A DNA stretch of 27,443 nt from JANQRV01 sp964533785 (GCA_964533785.1 CAZHNG010000043.1:1-27443), one strand, 5' to 3'; shown: positions 14,781-23,730, counted from the first letter of the stretch. Numbers and translations are program-made. Notes: generated by a model from the letters alone, not told the origin.

Positions 14781-16178
14781 ATGAATAAAGAAAAAGGCGA
14801 TCAACTATTAGACCTTATCGAGGAGTACGAAGCGGCAAAGAAAAAGGCAGAGACAACCTTTTTTACGGAACCTGATTTTAAAACGTTGATCAGATTTTAC
14901 GAAAAAGAGGAAGAATACCACACCGCACTAAATATTGTCGAAGATGCCTTGGTCAACTACCCGTATTCGGTAGATTTTTACATCTACAAAGCAGAATTGC
15001 TCATTGGCACCAACCAGGAAGACAAAGCGATCGAAACATTAAATGAAGCTGCATTATATGCCCCCGGAGAAATCAAAATCGATCTCCTTTACGCAGAAGC
15101 TTTAACCTATTTAGGTCATTATCAGGATGCCCATCAGACCATCGAACGGATAAAACTTCAGCATACCAACAAAGCGGATTGGGCTGAAATATTCCTGACC
15201 GAATCGCTCATCTATGAGTGTCAGGAACAGTACGAGAATATGTTCTATGCGCTCAAGCATCTGCTTTCCGAAAGCCCTGATAATATTGAAGCCCTTGAAA
15301 GGTTTTGGCTGGCGGTGGAATTAAGCAAAAAGCAAGAAGAGAGCATTCCTGTATTTGAAGAGGTTATCGAGCGCCATCCTTATGCATCCATTGCCTGGCA
15401 TCACCTCGGCCACGCTAATGCTTACCTGGGGCAGTACGATGAGGCCATCGATGCTTTTGAATTTGCTATTGTGTCTGGCAAAGAATTTGAAGCAGCCTAT
15501 AAAGATTGTGCAGAACTTTGTTTCGAGATCAAAGACTACCCTAAAGCCCTAAAATGGTACCTGGAGATCCTCGAATTCTTTGAACCGGACAGTGACCTGT
15601 TTCTCCGCATTGGCCAGTGTTACCAATATTTGGAACAATATGCATTAGCCCGTACCTACCTTACGCGGGCTATGCACCTGGATCACCTGAACGATGAAGT
15701 TTACTTCCACATCGGTGAGTGTTTTTCAAATGAAAAGAAATGGAAAAGCGCCATCAATGCCTACGAAAAAGCACTGAAAATCGAAGATTCGCGTGAAGAA
15801 TTTTACGTGGGGATTGCTGAGGCTTATTATCAAAACGATGACTGGGAGAAAGCCAAGGAAGCGTTTCAAAAAGCAATTCGTATCGTTCCGGAAGAGGATT
15901 TCTACTGGATAAGCCTGGTCAGCTTTCTCATTGAAACAGGACAGGCGGAAGAAGGATTGGAAACTATTGAGCAAGCAAGAGATTATGTAGACTCTCTTGA
16001 AATTACCTATTGCAGAATTGCCTGCTTGTTCGTGCTCGGTCACCGACAGGAAGCCTATTATTGGTTGAGCGAAGTACTCACCGAGGATTTTTCCAAACAT
16101 CGCTTGTTATTCCGTTGGCTTCCGGAACTAGAGGAAGATCCGGGGGTCATTGCATTGCTTTCTACTTTTCTTACGTAA
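14781..16178 (+). CDS. tetratricopeptide repeat (TPR) protein
   Basis: 465 residues, no signal peptide or membrane segment, so probably cytoplasmic. Almost the whole chain consists of about a dozen 34-residue helical pairs. Clear units include YHTALNIVEDALVNYPYSVDFY, WHHLGHANAYLGQYDEAIDAFE, LFLRIGQCYQYLEQYALARTYL, VYFHIGECFSNEKKWKSAINAY and EFYVGIAEAYYQNDDWEKAKEAF, with the usual W/L/G/Y/A/P positions. Spacing stays near 34 residues through to the final QEAYYWLSEVL. TPR solenoids hold protein partners; no other domain gives a clue to the complex. The gene stands alone between two long intergenic stretches. Similar TPR proteins are common in Bacteroidota with no assigned role. Confidence 0.9.
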   Translation: MNKEKGDQLLDLIEEYEAAKKKAETTFFTEPDFKTLIRFYEKEEEYHTALNIVEDALVNYPYSVDFYIYKAELLIGTNQEDKAIETLNEAALYAPGEIKIDLLYAEALTYLGHYQDAHQTIERIKLQHTNKADWAEIFLTESLIYECQEQYENMFYALKHLLSESPDNIEALERFWLAVELSKKQEESIPVFEEVIERHPYASIAWHHLGHANAYLGQYDEAIDAFEFAIVSGKEFEAAYKDCAELCFEIKDYPKALKWYLEILEFFEPDSDLFLRIGQCYQYLEQYALARTYLTRAMHLDHLNDEVYFHIGECFSNEKKWKSAINAYEKALKIEDSREEFYVGIAEAYYQNDDWEKAKEAFQKAIRIVPEEDFYWISLVSFLIETGQAEEGLETIEQARDYVDSLEITYCRIACLFVLGHRQEAYYWLSEVLTEDFSKHRLLFRWLPELEEDPGVIALLSTFLT

Positions 16179-16259
16179 GCAAGGGTGTAAAAACTAATCT
16201 TTACCATTGGAAAGACACCAGATCAAGTAAGAATTATACGTAGCAACTCTAAATGTAGC

Positions 16260-16952
16260 TTATCTTAATAATCTTTTATAAGTACGGACTATTTTAGGCT
16301 GTGCTACTCCCAAATGAAACATGCAAAAGGCAATAAAATTCACAATATTCACCTTGGCATAACCAAAAGCTTTGTACTTTCTGGCGGAAACCAGGGCATC
16401 ATTTTTGATGATAATATAAGGAAGCTTTGCCTTTCTGGCTCTTCGAATAAAATCAAAATCTTCCATGATGAGGCAATTTTCATCAAATCCGTTGAGGAGC
16501 CAGAAATCTTCTTTCCGGATAAAATGGGTCTGGTCCCCGCCTCCGGTGAAGATACCATCGAACCTTGTAAAATAACCATTGATCTTCAGCCAAGCTTCTT
16601 CACAATCATGTTGATAACTAAAATACCCCATAGCATAACCTCGCTGAATAGCCTTCTCTATATTATCGAGATAACCAGTAGGAGGAAGCACATCCGCGTG
16701 AACGAAATAAAACACTTCCCCTTTCGCTTGTTCAGCCCCCAAATTCATTTGTACGGCCCGGCTTGCAATTGCCGAAGTAATCACCCTGGCCCCAGCAGCG
16801 GCAGCAACCTGAGCTGTTCTATCCTTCGTTGCAGCAGCGTTAACCACAATAATTTCTACAAGCCTGGAATCACTGATTTTTCTTAAATACTGAACCAACC
16901 GGGCAATATTTTCTTCTTCATTCAATGTCGGAATGACGATACTTAAGTGCAT
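16260..16952 (-). CDS. TIGR04283-type GT2 glycosyltransferase (arsenosugar-family)
   Basis: 230 residues from the ATG at 16952 (MHLSIVIPTLNEEENI); an ATG at 16970 adds six residues. GT-A fold signs: IPTLNEEENIARLV, the FVHADVLPP metal-binding turn (HAD at 85-87), GGGDQTHFIRKEDFWLLNGFDE and IMEDFDFIRRARK, the pattern of TIGR04283. This family was named for arsenosugar biosynthesis in some organisms, but many members stand alone and have other unknown sugar acceptors. The usual VDGGSTDGT segment after strand 2 reads VNAAATKDRT here (37-46), so the first Asp is Asn. The usual partner, a TIGR04282-type protein, is not in the window. No signal peptide; a C-terminal hydrophobic stretch (NIVNFIAFCMFHLGV) may touch the membrane. 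Confidence 0.85.
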   Translation of the reverse strand: MHLSIVIPTLNEEENIARLVQYLRKISDSRLVEIIVVNAAATKDRTAQVAAAAGARVITSAIASRAVQMNLGAEQAKGEVFYFVHADVLPPTGYLDNIEKAIQRGYAMGYFSYQHDCEEAWLKINGYFTRFDGIFTGGGDQTHFIRKEDFWLLNGFDENCLIMEDFDFIRRARKAKLPYIIIKNDALVSARKYKAFGYAKVNIVNFIAFCMFHLGVAQPKIVRTYKRLLR

Positions 16953-17090
16953 TTTTCTATTATTGATCATTCAAATCTCAGCAAATAGTGTTCGTTGAAG
17001 TAAAAGCAAAAACTTATTACTGAATAAATTTAACCGGGGGCGATACAAAGCCCTCCACTGAATACTGTGAGTTTAAAAACATCAAATATT

Positions 17091-17855
17091 ATGAATATTT
17101 ATCTTTTGCTGCTGTTCTTAAATTCATTAATAATGAAACCGCAGAGTACCAATTTTTCGGAAAACTACTTATTGTTATCCCGGCAATTATTGCAAGCGGC
17201 CCGTCAAAAAACGGATGCTGAAGCCATCCAACAAAAACTAGCTGTCGTTTCTTTAGAAGAATTAGCTGACTTTCTGGACAACGACCGCAAGAGAAAAGCT
17301 TTCTGGATAAACCTCTACAACGCCAACATACAACTTATACTAAGCCGATCTCCTGAATTGTTTAATAACCGCAACAATTTTTTTACCCGAAAACAGGTCA
17401 AAGTAGCCCAAAGACTGATCAGTTTTGACGATATCGAACATGGTATCATTCGAGGCTCCCGCATTAAACTATCGCTTGGCCTCATCAAAAACCCCTTTCC
17501 AGGCAAATATGAGAAAAAACTCCGGGTTAAAAAGCTCGATCCCCGTATTCACTTTGCCCTGAACTGCGGGGCTAAAAGCTGCCCTCCGGTTGCCATTTAC
17601 GAAGCCTCAAAATTGGACCGACAACTAGATACGATGGCGAAGCTCTTTTTACAAAAAACCAGTGAATATGATCCCCAAAAAAATCTTGTCCAAATAACCT
17701 CCCTATTCAGTTGGTTCCGTGGCGACTTTGGGCTAAAATCCGGAACCCGAGAAATGCTGAAAACATACAATATCATTCCGGAGGATGCCGATCCGCAAAT
17801 CAAATATGCTGACTACGACTGGACGCTCAGCCTGGGCAACTACGTTGATCTTTAA
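17091..17855 (+). CDS. DUF547 domain protein, probably exported
   Basis: 254 residues from the ATG at 17091. A GTG at 17067 would add eight residues before the hydrophobic signal MNIYLLLLFLNSLIM and is less likely. DUF547 signatures: RKAFWINLYNANIQ (68-81), a second block KLSLGLIKNPFPGKYEKKLRVKKLDPRIHFALNCGAKSCPP with the conserved HFALNCGAxSCPP carrying two Cys, and TSLFSWFRGDFG near the end. Some DUF547 proteins are described with a papain-like or transglutaminase-like fold, so hydrolase activity at the conserved Cys/His is possible but unproven. The stop overlaps the stop of the convergent lipoprotein gene through one shared TTAA. Confidence 0.85.
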   Translation: MNIYLLLLFLNSLIMKPQSTNFSENYLLLSRQLLQAARQKTDAEAIQQKLAVVSLEELADFLDNDRKRKAFWINLYNANIQLILSRSPELFNNRNNFFTRKQVKVAQRLISFDDIEHGIIRGSRIKLSLGLIKNPFPGKYEKKLRVKKLDPRIHFALNCGAKSCPPVAIYEASKLDRQLDTMAKLFLQKTSEYDPQKNLVQITSLFSWFRGDFGLKSGTREMLKTYNIIPEDADPQIKYADYDWTLSLGNYVDL

Positions 17856-19060
17856 TTTTCACTGTATTGCTCTGCGAATTGAATGAATGCGCTTAAAGGA
17901 TGCTGCACGTGATCGATCCTCACGTCGAGTAATCTGGGATTATTGTTGGCAGAAACGGAGTCGGTCACTGTACCGGGGATAGCGCCATCCTCCTTTTGAG
18001 CGCTAAGCAAAAAATGAAGCCCCCGGTGAGTAGCATTATCGATAGAATCTATCAGTCCTTCGTTATTCAGGTAAGGACGAACAGCCAATAATCCCTCCAA
18101 TCTGGTGGCAGTAGGAGAAGTATAATTTCGGCCTATCAATGAAGGAGAAAATCCGGTTATCGCATCATCGTACAAAATAGAACGGCAAACCCTCTGAGCA
18201 TGACCGATTACCACTTCTTTTGGTATTGTTCTTTCTATTTTGGGGTAATGAGGCATCAATTTCGCAGATGCAAGCAATGCCCAGTGATCCGCGGGTACGA
18301 ATCGTTCGTTTTCCCGGGAAACAGCCAGGTAGTTCAGAGCCTTTACCGCCCCCGTCAACCATTTTTCCTGCGGATCTTTTTCGTAAAGATGCAGCAAGCC
18401 GAGTACTGCTTCACCAGGATAATACAAAGATGGCATACTATCGTCTAAATCGCCGTTTTGTCCGGTCAACCGGGAATAAAAACTGCCGTCCTCTTTTTGC
18501 AAATACAATATGCCATTTCCCAGTTTTTGCAAATCAGTTAACGGAACGACCGGACCGGTAATTCTTTCAGCACTCAAAAAAGCCAGCAGGGAGATCCCTA
18601 TCCCGCCAAGTTTTGCAGTAGGTACGGTCACGTTTTTCGTCAATTGGGGGGTGGACCAAACTGCCAGGCATTCCGGCTGACCGGGAATGGGTTCAACCGC
18701 CTTTTTATACAGGTATTCAACCGCACGATTAATTTTCGGTGCCAAATCGTTCTCTTTTTGAACATAATGAGCATACATGCAGAGTGCATAAATCGAGCCC
18801 GCATGCCGCAACCAATTGTATTCCCGTACTTCAGTTGCCGAAGGATGTATATTGCGGAGGTACACAAAGGATCCGTTTTCTTTAATTTGACCGGCCAAAT
18901 ATTCTCCGGCGGCAGTAATAGCCGGATTTAATCTTTCCGGAAAAGGAACGTCAGGCGGGCCGGGACTAGTACTTTTCGGGGGGGCGCACCGGATAATGAA
19001 GCAAAAAACTACTGACAATAAAAACAATTGTTTCCTGAGTAAAGCAAGGCGACATTCCAT
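17852..19060 (-). CDS. lipoprotein with (alpha/alpha)-barrel repeats, unassigned
   Basis: 402 residues from the ATG at 19060; ATG at 19087 adds nine residues. MECRLALLRKQLFLLSVVFCFIIRCAPP ends with a lipobox-like IIRC and Cys25, so a lipid-anchored envelope protein is likely. The body is built of repeated helical pairs: YNWLRHAGSIYALCMYAHYVQ, ISLLAFLSAER, YYPGEAVLGLLHLYEKDPQ, WALLASAKLM, TRLEGLLAVRPYL and RGLHFLLSAQKEDGAI. QKEDGSF and QKEDGA motifs resemble those of terpene cyclase/prenyltransferase or six-hairpin glycosidase toroids. No catalytic residues can be named. Divergent from the DUF58 gene by 53 bp and convergent with DUF547, sharing its stop. Confidence 0.75.
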   Translation of the reverse strand: MECRLALLRKQLFLLSVVFCFIIRCAPPKSTSPGPPDVPFPERLNPAITAAGEYLAGQIKENGSFVYLRNIHPSATEVREYNWLRHAGSIYALCMYAHYVQKENDLAPKINRAVEYLYKKAVEPIPGQPECLAVWSTPQLTKNVTVPTAKLGGIGISLLAFLSAERITGPVVPLTDLQKLGNGILYLQKEDGSFYSRLTGQNGDLDDSMPSLYYPGEAVLGLLHLYEKDPQEKWLTGAVKALNYLAVSRENERFVPADHWALLASAKLMPHYPKIERTIPKEVVIGHAQRVCRSILYDDAITGFSPSLIGRNYTSPTATRLEGLLAVRPYLNNEGLIDSIDNATHRGLHFLLSAQKEDGAIPGTVTDSVSANNNPRLLDVRIDHVQHPLSAFIQFAEQYSEN

Positions 19061-19113
19061 AATTAACCACTTTTCTAATGTTTTCATTATTTTGCAATTT
19101 CATGTAGGCAGTT

Positions 19114-20436
19114 ATGCGAAACCTTTTTTTAACCAATCGATTTTTCGTCTTATTTGGAGTTGTAATCCTCTTCTTTTTAGCGGCTTACACCTGGGGAATA
19201 TTCTACCCTGCGGCAATCACGGTATTTGTTTTCGCATTAGCATTGGTCTTTCTTGATATTTATCTTTTATTTCGCAAAACTGTATACCTTTCTGCTCACC
19301 GGATTTTACCCAAACTTTTTTCTTTAAGCGACGAAAATACGGCAAAAATAAGGATTGAGCACGATGCCGACCTAAAGCTTAATTTGAAAGTAATTGACGA
19401 ACTACCTCACCAATTTCAAATCCGGGATTTTGAGCAAAAGCTTAGCCTTGCTCCCGCTGAATCGCAAGAGCTTTCTTATCAGCTAAGACCCGTTGAAAGA
19501 GGAGTCTACGAATTCGGGATCATCAATATTTTTGCTACCACCGTCTTAGGTGTTGTAGAAAGGCGTTTTCAAGTTGGAAAGTCTGAAGCGGTTCCTGTCT
19601 ATCCCTCGATTGTACAGATGAAACAATATGAGCTGCAGGCCTTCAGCAAGTTGATGCAGTTTCAAGGGTTGAAAAAACTAAGACGAATCGGCCACAGCTA
19701 TGAATTTGAGCAAATCAAAAATTACGTTCGGGGAGATGATTACCGAAGCATTAACTGGAAAGCAACCGGACGCGCCGGAGAACTAATGGTTAATCAGTAT
19801 GAAGATGAAAGAGCGCAACAGGTGTATTCAGTGATTGACAAAAGCCGGGTGATGCGCATGCCTTTTAATGGCTTAAGCCTGATGGATTATGCCATCAATA
19901 CCAGTCTGGTCATTTCCAATGTTGCCATCAAAAAATACGACCGCGCCGGGCTAATCACTTTTTCAGACAAATTGGGCACTATTCTCAAGGCAGACAGCCA
20001 AGCTGCTCAACTGAACAAAATACTGCAAGCGCTTTATAAGGAGAAAGAACGACCGCTGGAAGCCAATTACGAACTGCTTTATTACGCAGCAAGAAAACTA
20101 ATAAACGGTAGGAGCCTTTTCATTTTGTATACTAACTTCGAAAGTGATTATGCATTGGAAAGAGTTTTACCGATTCTGAGAAGGATTAATCGCTTCCATT
20201 TGTTACTGGTTGTTTTCTTCGAAAATACGGAAATCAAAGATTTTGTAGAGGAAGAAGTAACTGACCTGGCGAGCATTTATAACCAAACGATTGCCCGGCG
20301 CTACCTTACCGAAAAGAACAATATGATCCAAAAGCTGATGCAATACGGCATTCAAGCTATTTACACCAAACCGGAGGATCTTTCTATTAATACGTTGAAT
20401 AAATATCTGGAGTTGAAGTCCAGAGGTTTGATCTAA
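19114..20436 (+). CDS. DUF58 domain membrane protein
   Basis: 440 residues. Two N-terminal membrane helices (FFVLFGVVILFFLAAYTWGIFY and AAITVFVFALALVFLDIYLLF, about 8-55) are followed by an extracytoplasmic beta-sandwich (about 60-160). The diagnostic DUF58 core comes next: NYVRGDDYRSINWKATGRAGELMVNQYEDERAQQVYSVIDKSRVM (about 205-250), then a von Willebrand-A-like half with YDRAGLITFSDKLGTIL. In many genomes DUF58 sits next to a MoxR ATPase and VWA proteins; here it is isolated. It probably works in envelope or enzyme maturation with a MoxR elsewhere, but that is an inference. The promoter must lie in the 53 bp or inside the lipoprotein gene. Confidence 0.9.
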   Translation: MRNLFLTNRFFVLFGVVILFFLAAYTWGIFYPAAITVFVFALALVFLDIYLLFRKTVYLSAHRILPKLFSLSDENTAKIRIEHDADLKLNLKVIDELPHQFQIRDFEQKLSLAPAESQELSYQLRPVERGVYEFGIINIFATTVLGVVERRFQVGKSEAVPVYPSIVQMKQYELQAFSKLMQFQGLKKLRRIGHSYEFEQIKNYVRGDDYRSINWKATGRAGELMVNQYEDERAQQVYSVIDKSRVMRMPFNGLSLMDYAINTSLVISNVAIKKYDRAGLITFSDKLGTILKADSQAAQLNKILQALYKEKERPLEANYELLYYAARKLINGRSLFILYTNFESDYALERVLPILRRINRFHLLLVVFFENTEIKDFVEEEVTDLASIYNQTIARRYLTEKNNMIQKLMQYGIQAIYTKPEDLSINTLNKYLELKSRGLI

Positions 20437-20651
20437 GATCTAGCCTAAATTTTCAAAGCCTCTTCTCTGTGACCTGTAGGCCCCAATTGACCGACTCATA
20501 CTGTCCTATCGCATCAGGAATTCCGATTTACAAGGGTAGAACAAAAAACGGTTTTTTCAGAGAAAAAATGGCAACCCGCTAAGCTTAAGTAAAAAGTCCA
20601 CTTACAAAGTATTTAAAAGGTAAAGTGTATGCGCGCAACGGGATAAATTAC
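20437..20651. other. 215-bp convergent intergenic region
   Basis: Between DUF58 (plus) and the first sulfatase (minus) stops. It holds an AAAAAAC-G-GTTTTTT palindrome at 20543-20557 that could help terminate both transcripts. GATCT-A-AGATC overlaps the DUF58 stop (20430-20440). No gene is seen. Confidence 0.4.
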
Positions 20652-22049
20652 TTACTTCTTAATTTTAGTCAAATCCTCCAACCGCGCCTTTATGCGACTC
20701 ACTTTTTCTTTGTACTCCGGGGCATCCACTCTATTCATTTGTTCCCCCGGATCTGCTTCCAGGTCGTAATATTCCTCGTGCTCCGGTGCGGGTGGCAAAT
20801 ACCGAAAATATTTTTCCGTCAGCGATACCACTCCTTCTGATTTAGGGATGCGCGGATGTACGAATTCGTGTTCGAAGAGGAAATCGGTACGAGCCTGAGG
20901 TGCCTTCTCCCCGGAGGTGACACCCTGGTTAATATATAACGGCCTCAAATTCAAGCCTTGCATTCCCGGTGGTACGGTCTGTCCTGCCATCGCCAGCATC
21001 GTAGGAGCGATATCGATATTCAATGCAATGTCCTGGAGGCGCTGCCCTCTTTCTGCTGCCGGTAAGGATGGATCGTAGATCACCAAGGGCACTCGTATCG
21101 ATTCTTCGTAAGCATACCATTTTCCGGCCAGTCCCTTTTCACCCAGGAAAAAGCCATTGTCCCCCATCAGCATGATCACGGTATTTTGATCTAATCCTTT
21201 TTCTGCCAACGCCTTGCGAATCCTACCAATGACCACGTCAACCCCGTAGATAAGCCGGTAATACCCCTTTACCGAGGCCTGGTATTTTTCGGGAGTAGAA
21301 AATCTGATATCCCAACGGCGGCGGGCTTCGTTATCGGTTGTAAAAAACTGGGGGAATTGATCAAAAGCATCCGCCTGTGCTGGCGGTGGGATATTCGTTT
21401 CCGCAAACAAATCGATGTAGGCAGAATCAAATAAAAATTGCCGCGGATCGCTATCCTGCACATGAGGGGCTTTAAAACTTACCGACAAACAAAAGGGCTT
21501 TTGTTCAGGGAGGCTATCCAAGAACTCCAGACATTGATCACCTAAAATCCGGGTTAAATGTACGTACTTCCCTTCCGAATCGGTGTGCTCGTAACGTGGC
21601 TGGCCCGGGATACCCCGCCAATAATCAAAATCAGCAGCAGGGAAATCTTCTCCCCTTCCCACGCCGAATTTTCCGATAAAGCCCAGGTGGTACCCTGCGT
21701 CTTTCAACTGCAGCGGGTAGCATTGTTGCCAGATGCTATCGGAAAAGGAGGTAACAAAATCATTGATCTGATGTCGTCGTGCGTACTGCCCGCTCAGTAT
21801 ACTAGCGCGACTGGTACAGCAAATGGGGGTAGTCACGTAAGCATTTTCAAACAATACCCCTTCTGCAGCAAGTTTGTCCATTTCCGGGGTTTGGATGATA
21901 GCATTGCCCATGGCTCCCATGGCATCCCAGCGTTGGTCATCCGTAAGCAGGAAAATGATATTGGGAGGGGGGCTTTCCTGTGTTTCAGATTGGTCTGAAC
22001 AGGCGATAGCAAAAATAGATAATAACAAGGTATAAAAATGGTATTTCAT
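20652..22049 (-). CDS. lipoprotein sulfatase (formylglycine type), CCTSR motif
   Basis: 465 residues from the ATG at 22049. MKYHFYTLLLSIFAIACSDQ ends in a lipobox with Cys17, so it is an envelope lipoprotein. The alkaline-phosphatase-like sulfatase fold shows PPNIIFLLTDDQRWDAMG (metal ligands Asp37/38), the active-site motif ICCTSRASILSGQ in which Cys77 would become formylglycine and Arg81 matches the +4 Arg, GFIGKFGVGRGED, and MLMGDNGFFLGEKGLAGKWYAYE with the Asp/Asn metal ligands. The common CxPxR has Thr instead of Pro here. A close pattern, CCxSR, occurs in other S1 sulfatases. It probably desulfates a glycan; the substrate is unknown. Probably transcribed with the sulfatase 80 bp upstream. 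Confidence 0.9.
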   Translation of the reverse strand: MKYHFYTLLLSIFAIACSDQSETQESPPPNIIFLLTDDQRWDAMGAMGNAIIQTPEMDKLAAEGVLFENAYVTTPICCTSRASILSGQYARRHQINDFVTSFSDSIWQQCYPLQLKDAGYHLGFIGKFGVGRGEDFPAADFDYWRGIPGQPRYEHTDSEGKYVHLTRILGDQCLEFLDSLPEQKPFCLSVSFKAPHVQDSDPRQFLFDSAYIDLFAETNIPPPAQADAFDQFPQFFTTDNEARRRWDIRFSTPEKYQASVKGYYRLIYGVDVVIGRIRKALAEKGLDQNTVIMLMGDNGFFLGEKGLAGKWYAYEESIRVPLVIYDPSLPAAERGQRLQDIALNIDIAPTMLAMAGQTVPPGMQGLNLRPLYINQGVTSGEKAPQARTDFLFEHEFVHPRIPKSEGVVSLTEKYFRYLPPAPEHEEYYDLEADPGEQMNRVDAPEYKEKVSRIKARLEDLTKIKK

Positions 22050-22088
22050 TGATAGGTAATTAACGTGATAGTGGAAATATGTTTGCGT

Positions 22089-22121
22089 ATCAACGACGTT
22101 GCTCAGAGCAATGTCGTTGAT
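22089..22121. repeat. 33-bp near-perfect palindrome between sulfatase genes
   Basis: The left arm ATCAACGACGTTGCTC and right arm GAGCAATGTCGTTGAT are separated by a single A. They are complementary at 15 of 16 positions, and the single mismatch is G-T. No T-run follows on the minus strand. It lies between the stop of the upstream sulfatase (22130) and the start of the downstream one (22049). Confidence 0.75.
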
Positions 22122-22129
22122 ATACAGGC

Positions 22130-23626
22130 TCACCCCCGGTCGGGATGTCGTCCCCATTCCAGCCGGCGTTCCGGATCAAAATCAGGGTTCTTAACTGGCA
22201 ACCGGGCATTGGTTTCCTCCCGCCATTCTTCCAGCAATTGCATCAGCTCCCGCACTTTTTCCGGTTGCTCATTGCTTAGATCGTTGTTTTCACCAATGTC
22301 TTCTGCCAGATTGTATAACTCTTTGTGGTCGTCATGTAAGAAATGGATCAGCTTCCAATCTCCTTTTCTTACCGCACTGGCGGGAACGTCGTGGTGGTAC
22401 ACCGGGTAATGCCAGAAAATAGCGCGTTCTGTTGGAGTGCTGGTTTCATCAAAAGCATTCGTAAAGCTTCGGCCGTCGATCACCTGCTCTTCCGGCAGGC
22501 TTGCACCGGCTAGTTCCACGAAAGTGGGATAAAAATCAATGCTGGAAACCAGTTTTTCGGAAACGGTGCCGCCCTTTATTTTACCAGGCCATTTGACGAT
22601 TAAAGGCTCGCGGATGCCTCCTTCGAAAACGGTGCCTTTTTCTGCGCGTAATGGATGATTCGAACTGGCAATATACTGCAGGTCAGAACCTTCGTAGATC
22701 GGTAGTTTATCTTTGGTCAGCAAGGGGATCTTGTCAAAACGGCTGACTAGCCCGCCGTTATCAGAGAAAAAGACCACGATAGTATTTTCCTCTAGTCCCA
22801 GTTCTGCCAGTTTTGCATTAATCCTGCCCACACTCCGGTCGATATGCTCTACCATAGCTGCGTAGACGGCATTTCCGGGATAATTTTCCGGTTTTTCTTT
22901 TTGCAAATATTTTTCAATGAGGTCCATATTTGCATCCAGCTGGACGTGTACATCATAATGCGCAAGAAACAAGAAAAAGGGTTGATCCTTGTTCTTTTCA
23001 ATGAAATCTACACTGTAATTGGTGAGTACTTCTGATAGGCGTGTCGTATCGTCCAAACTTTCATCCATGGGGTATATGGCTTCCCGTGATTTTAAGTTGT
23101 AAAATACGCCGCGCCGGTGAACACGCCAATCGTCGTAGCCTTGGTTCCCGGGAGAATACTTTTCTCCATACCCCAGGTGCCATTTGCCGAAATAGCCGGT
23201 AGCATAGCCGGCCGATTTCAATGCTTCGCCGATCGTGATAACGCTATCGGGTAGGTACTGCGTCCGGTTGGTCGGTACGATGAGTTCTTCGTAAGGCCGC
23301 CAGTGACCAGTTATAAAATCGATAATGCCTACCCGCGTAGGATACTGCCCCGCCTGAATGGAAGCCCTCGTTGGTGAACATACCGGACAAGCGGCATAGG
23401 CATTGGTGAAACGCATACCTTCGCGGCTAAGCTGGTCCAGATTCGGGGCTTCGTTGAAAGTATTGCCGTAGCTGGGTAGGTCCGCCCAGCCCAGGTCATC
23501 GGCCAGAATAAAAACAATGTTTGGTGGACTTTCCTGTATGACCGTTTTTTCTGCCGACTCACAGGAAAACAGGAAAAACAGTGCAAAGAACGAAGTGCTG
23601 GTCAATAGGATGTTGAAGCGTTTCAT
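22130..23626 (-). CDS. lipoprotein sulfatase (formylglycine type), CSPTR motif
   Basis: 498 residues from the ATG at 23626; the open frame upstream to 23719 overlaps the divergent promoter region. MKRFNILLTSTSFFALFFLFSCES carries a lipobox with Cys22. Sulfatase motifs: NIVFILADDLGWADLPSYG (Asp43/44), CSPTRASIQAGQYPTR (Cys83 to formylglycine; CxPxR exact), TGYFGKWHLGYG, and FFSDNGG followed by GGIREPLIVKWPG. SDNGG and KWHLG residues supply metal and sulfate ligands. It is a typical S1 arylsulfatase-A-like enzyme for sulfated polysaccharides or glycans. Its weak promoter match TATCTTTA (minus strand, 23678-23671) lies next to the divergent toxin-antitoxin promoter. Needs a maturase for activation, absent from the window. 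Confidence 0.95.
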   Translation of the reverse strand: MKRFNILLTSTSFFALFFLFSCESAEKTVIQESPPNIVFILADDLGWADLPSYGNTFNEAPNLDQLSREGMRFTNAYAACPVCSPTRASIQAGQYPTRVGIIDFITGHWRPYEELIVPTNRTQYLPDSVITIGEALKSAGYATGYFGKWHLGYGEKYSPGNQGYDDWRVHRRGVFYNLKSREAIYPMDESLDDTTRLSEVLTNYSVDFIEKNKDQPFFLFLAHYDVHVQLDANMDLIEKYLQKEKPENYPGNAVYAAMVEHIDRSVGRINAKLAELGLEENTIVVFFSDNGGLVSRFDKIPLLTKDKLPIYEGSDLQYIASSNHPLRAEKGTVFEGGIREPLIVKWPGKIKGGTVSEKLVSSIDFYPTFVELAGASLPEEQVIDGRSFTNAFDETSTPTERAIFWHYPVYHHDVPASAVRKGDWKLIHFLHDDHKELYNLAEDIGENNDLSNEQPEKVRELMQLLEEWREETNARLPVKNPDFDPERRLEWGRHPDRG

Positions 23627-23682
23627 TTTGATGTCGTAAAGTTGGTTTAGTTCTGATTCGCGAATACCAATAAAGATAATAA

Positions 23683-23714
23683 TTTGAATTTGACTGTAAA
23701 ACAAAATATATTTA
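23683..23714 (+). promoter_or_regulatory. promoter of the toxin-antitoxin operon
   Basis: TTTG at 23683-23686 and TATATTTA at 23707-23714 are 20 bases apart and match the Bacteroidota TTTG(-33)/TAnnTTTG(-7) pattern with one mismatch. The expected transcription start falls inside the palindrome at 23716-23730. Confidence 0.5.
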
Positions 23715-23715
23715 C

Positions 23716-23730
23716 ACACATAATATGTGT
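23716..23730. promoter_or_regulatory. palindromic operator of the antitoxin gene
   Basis: ACACATA-A-TATGTGT is a perfect 7-bp inverted repeat around one A. It sits between the -7 box and the ATG at 23734, where an RHH antitoxin dimer would block transcription. It also covers the earlier in-frame ATG at 23725, which supports the later start. Confidence 0.55.

Noticed and set aside
16314..16886. 190-residue plus-strand frame opposite the TIGR04283 glycosyltransferase
   Set aside because: Antisense shadow; the minus-strand protein has all family motifs and the plus-strand translation has no recognisable fold.
20543..20557. AAAAAAC-G-GTTTTTT as a strong bidirectional terminator
   Set aside because: Almost pure A/T stem with a one-base centre; kept only as a weak remark.
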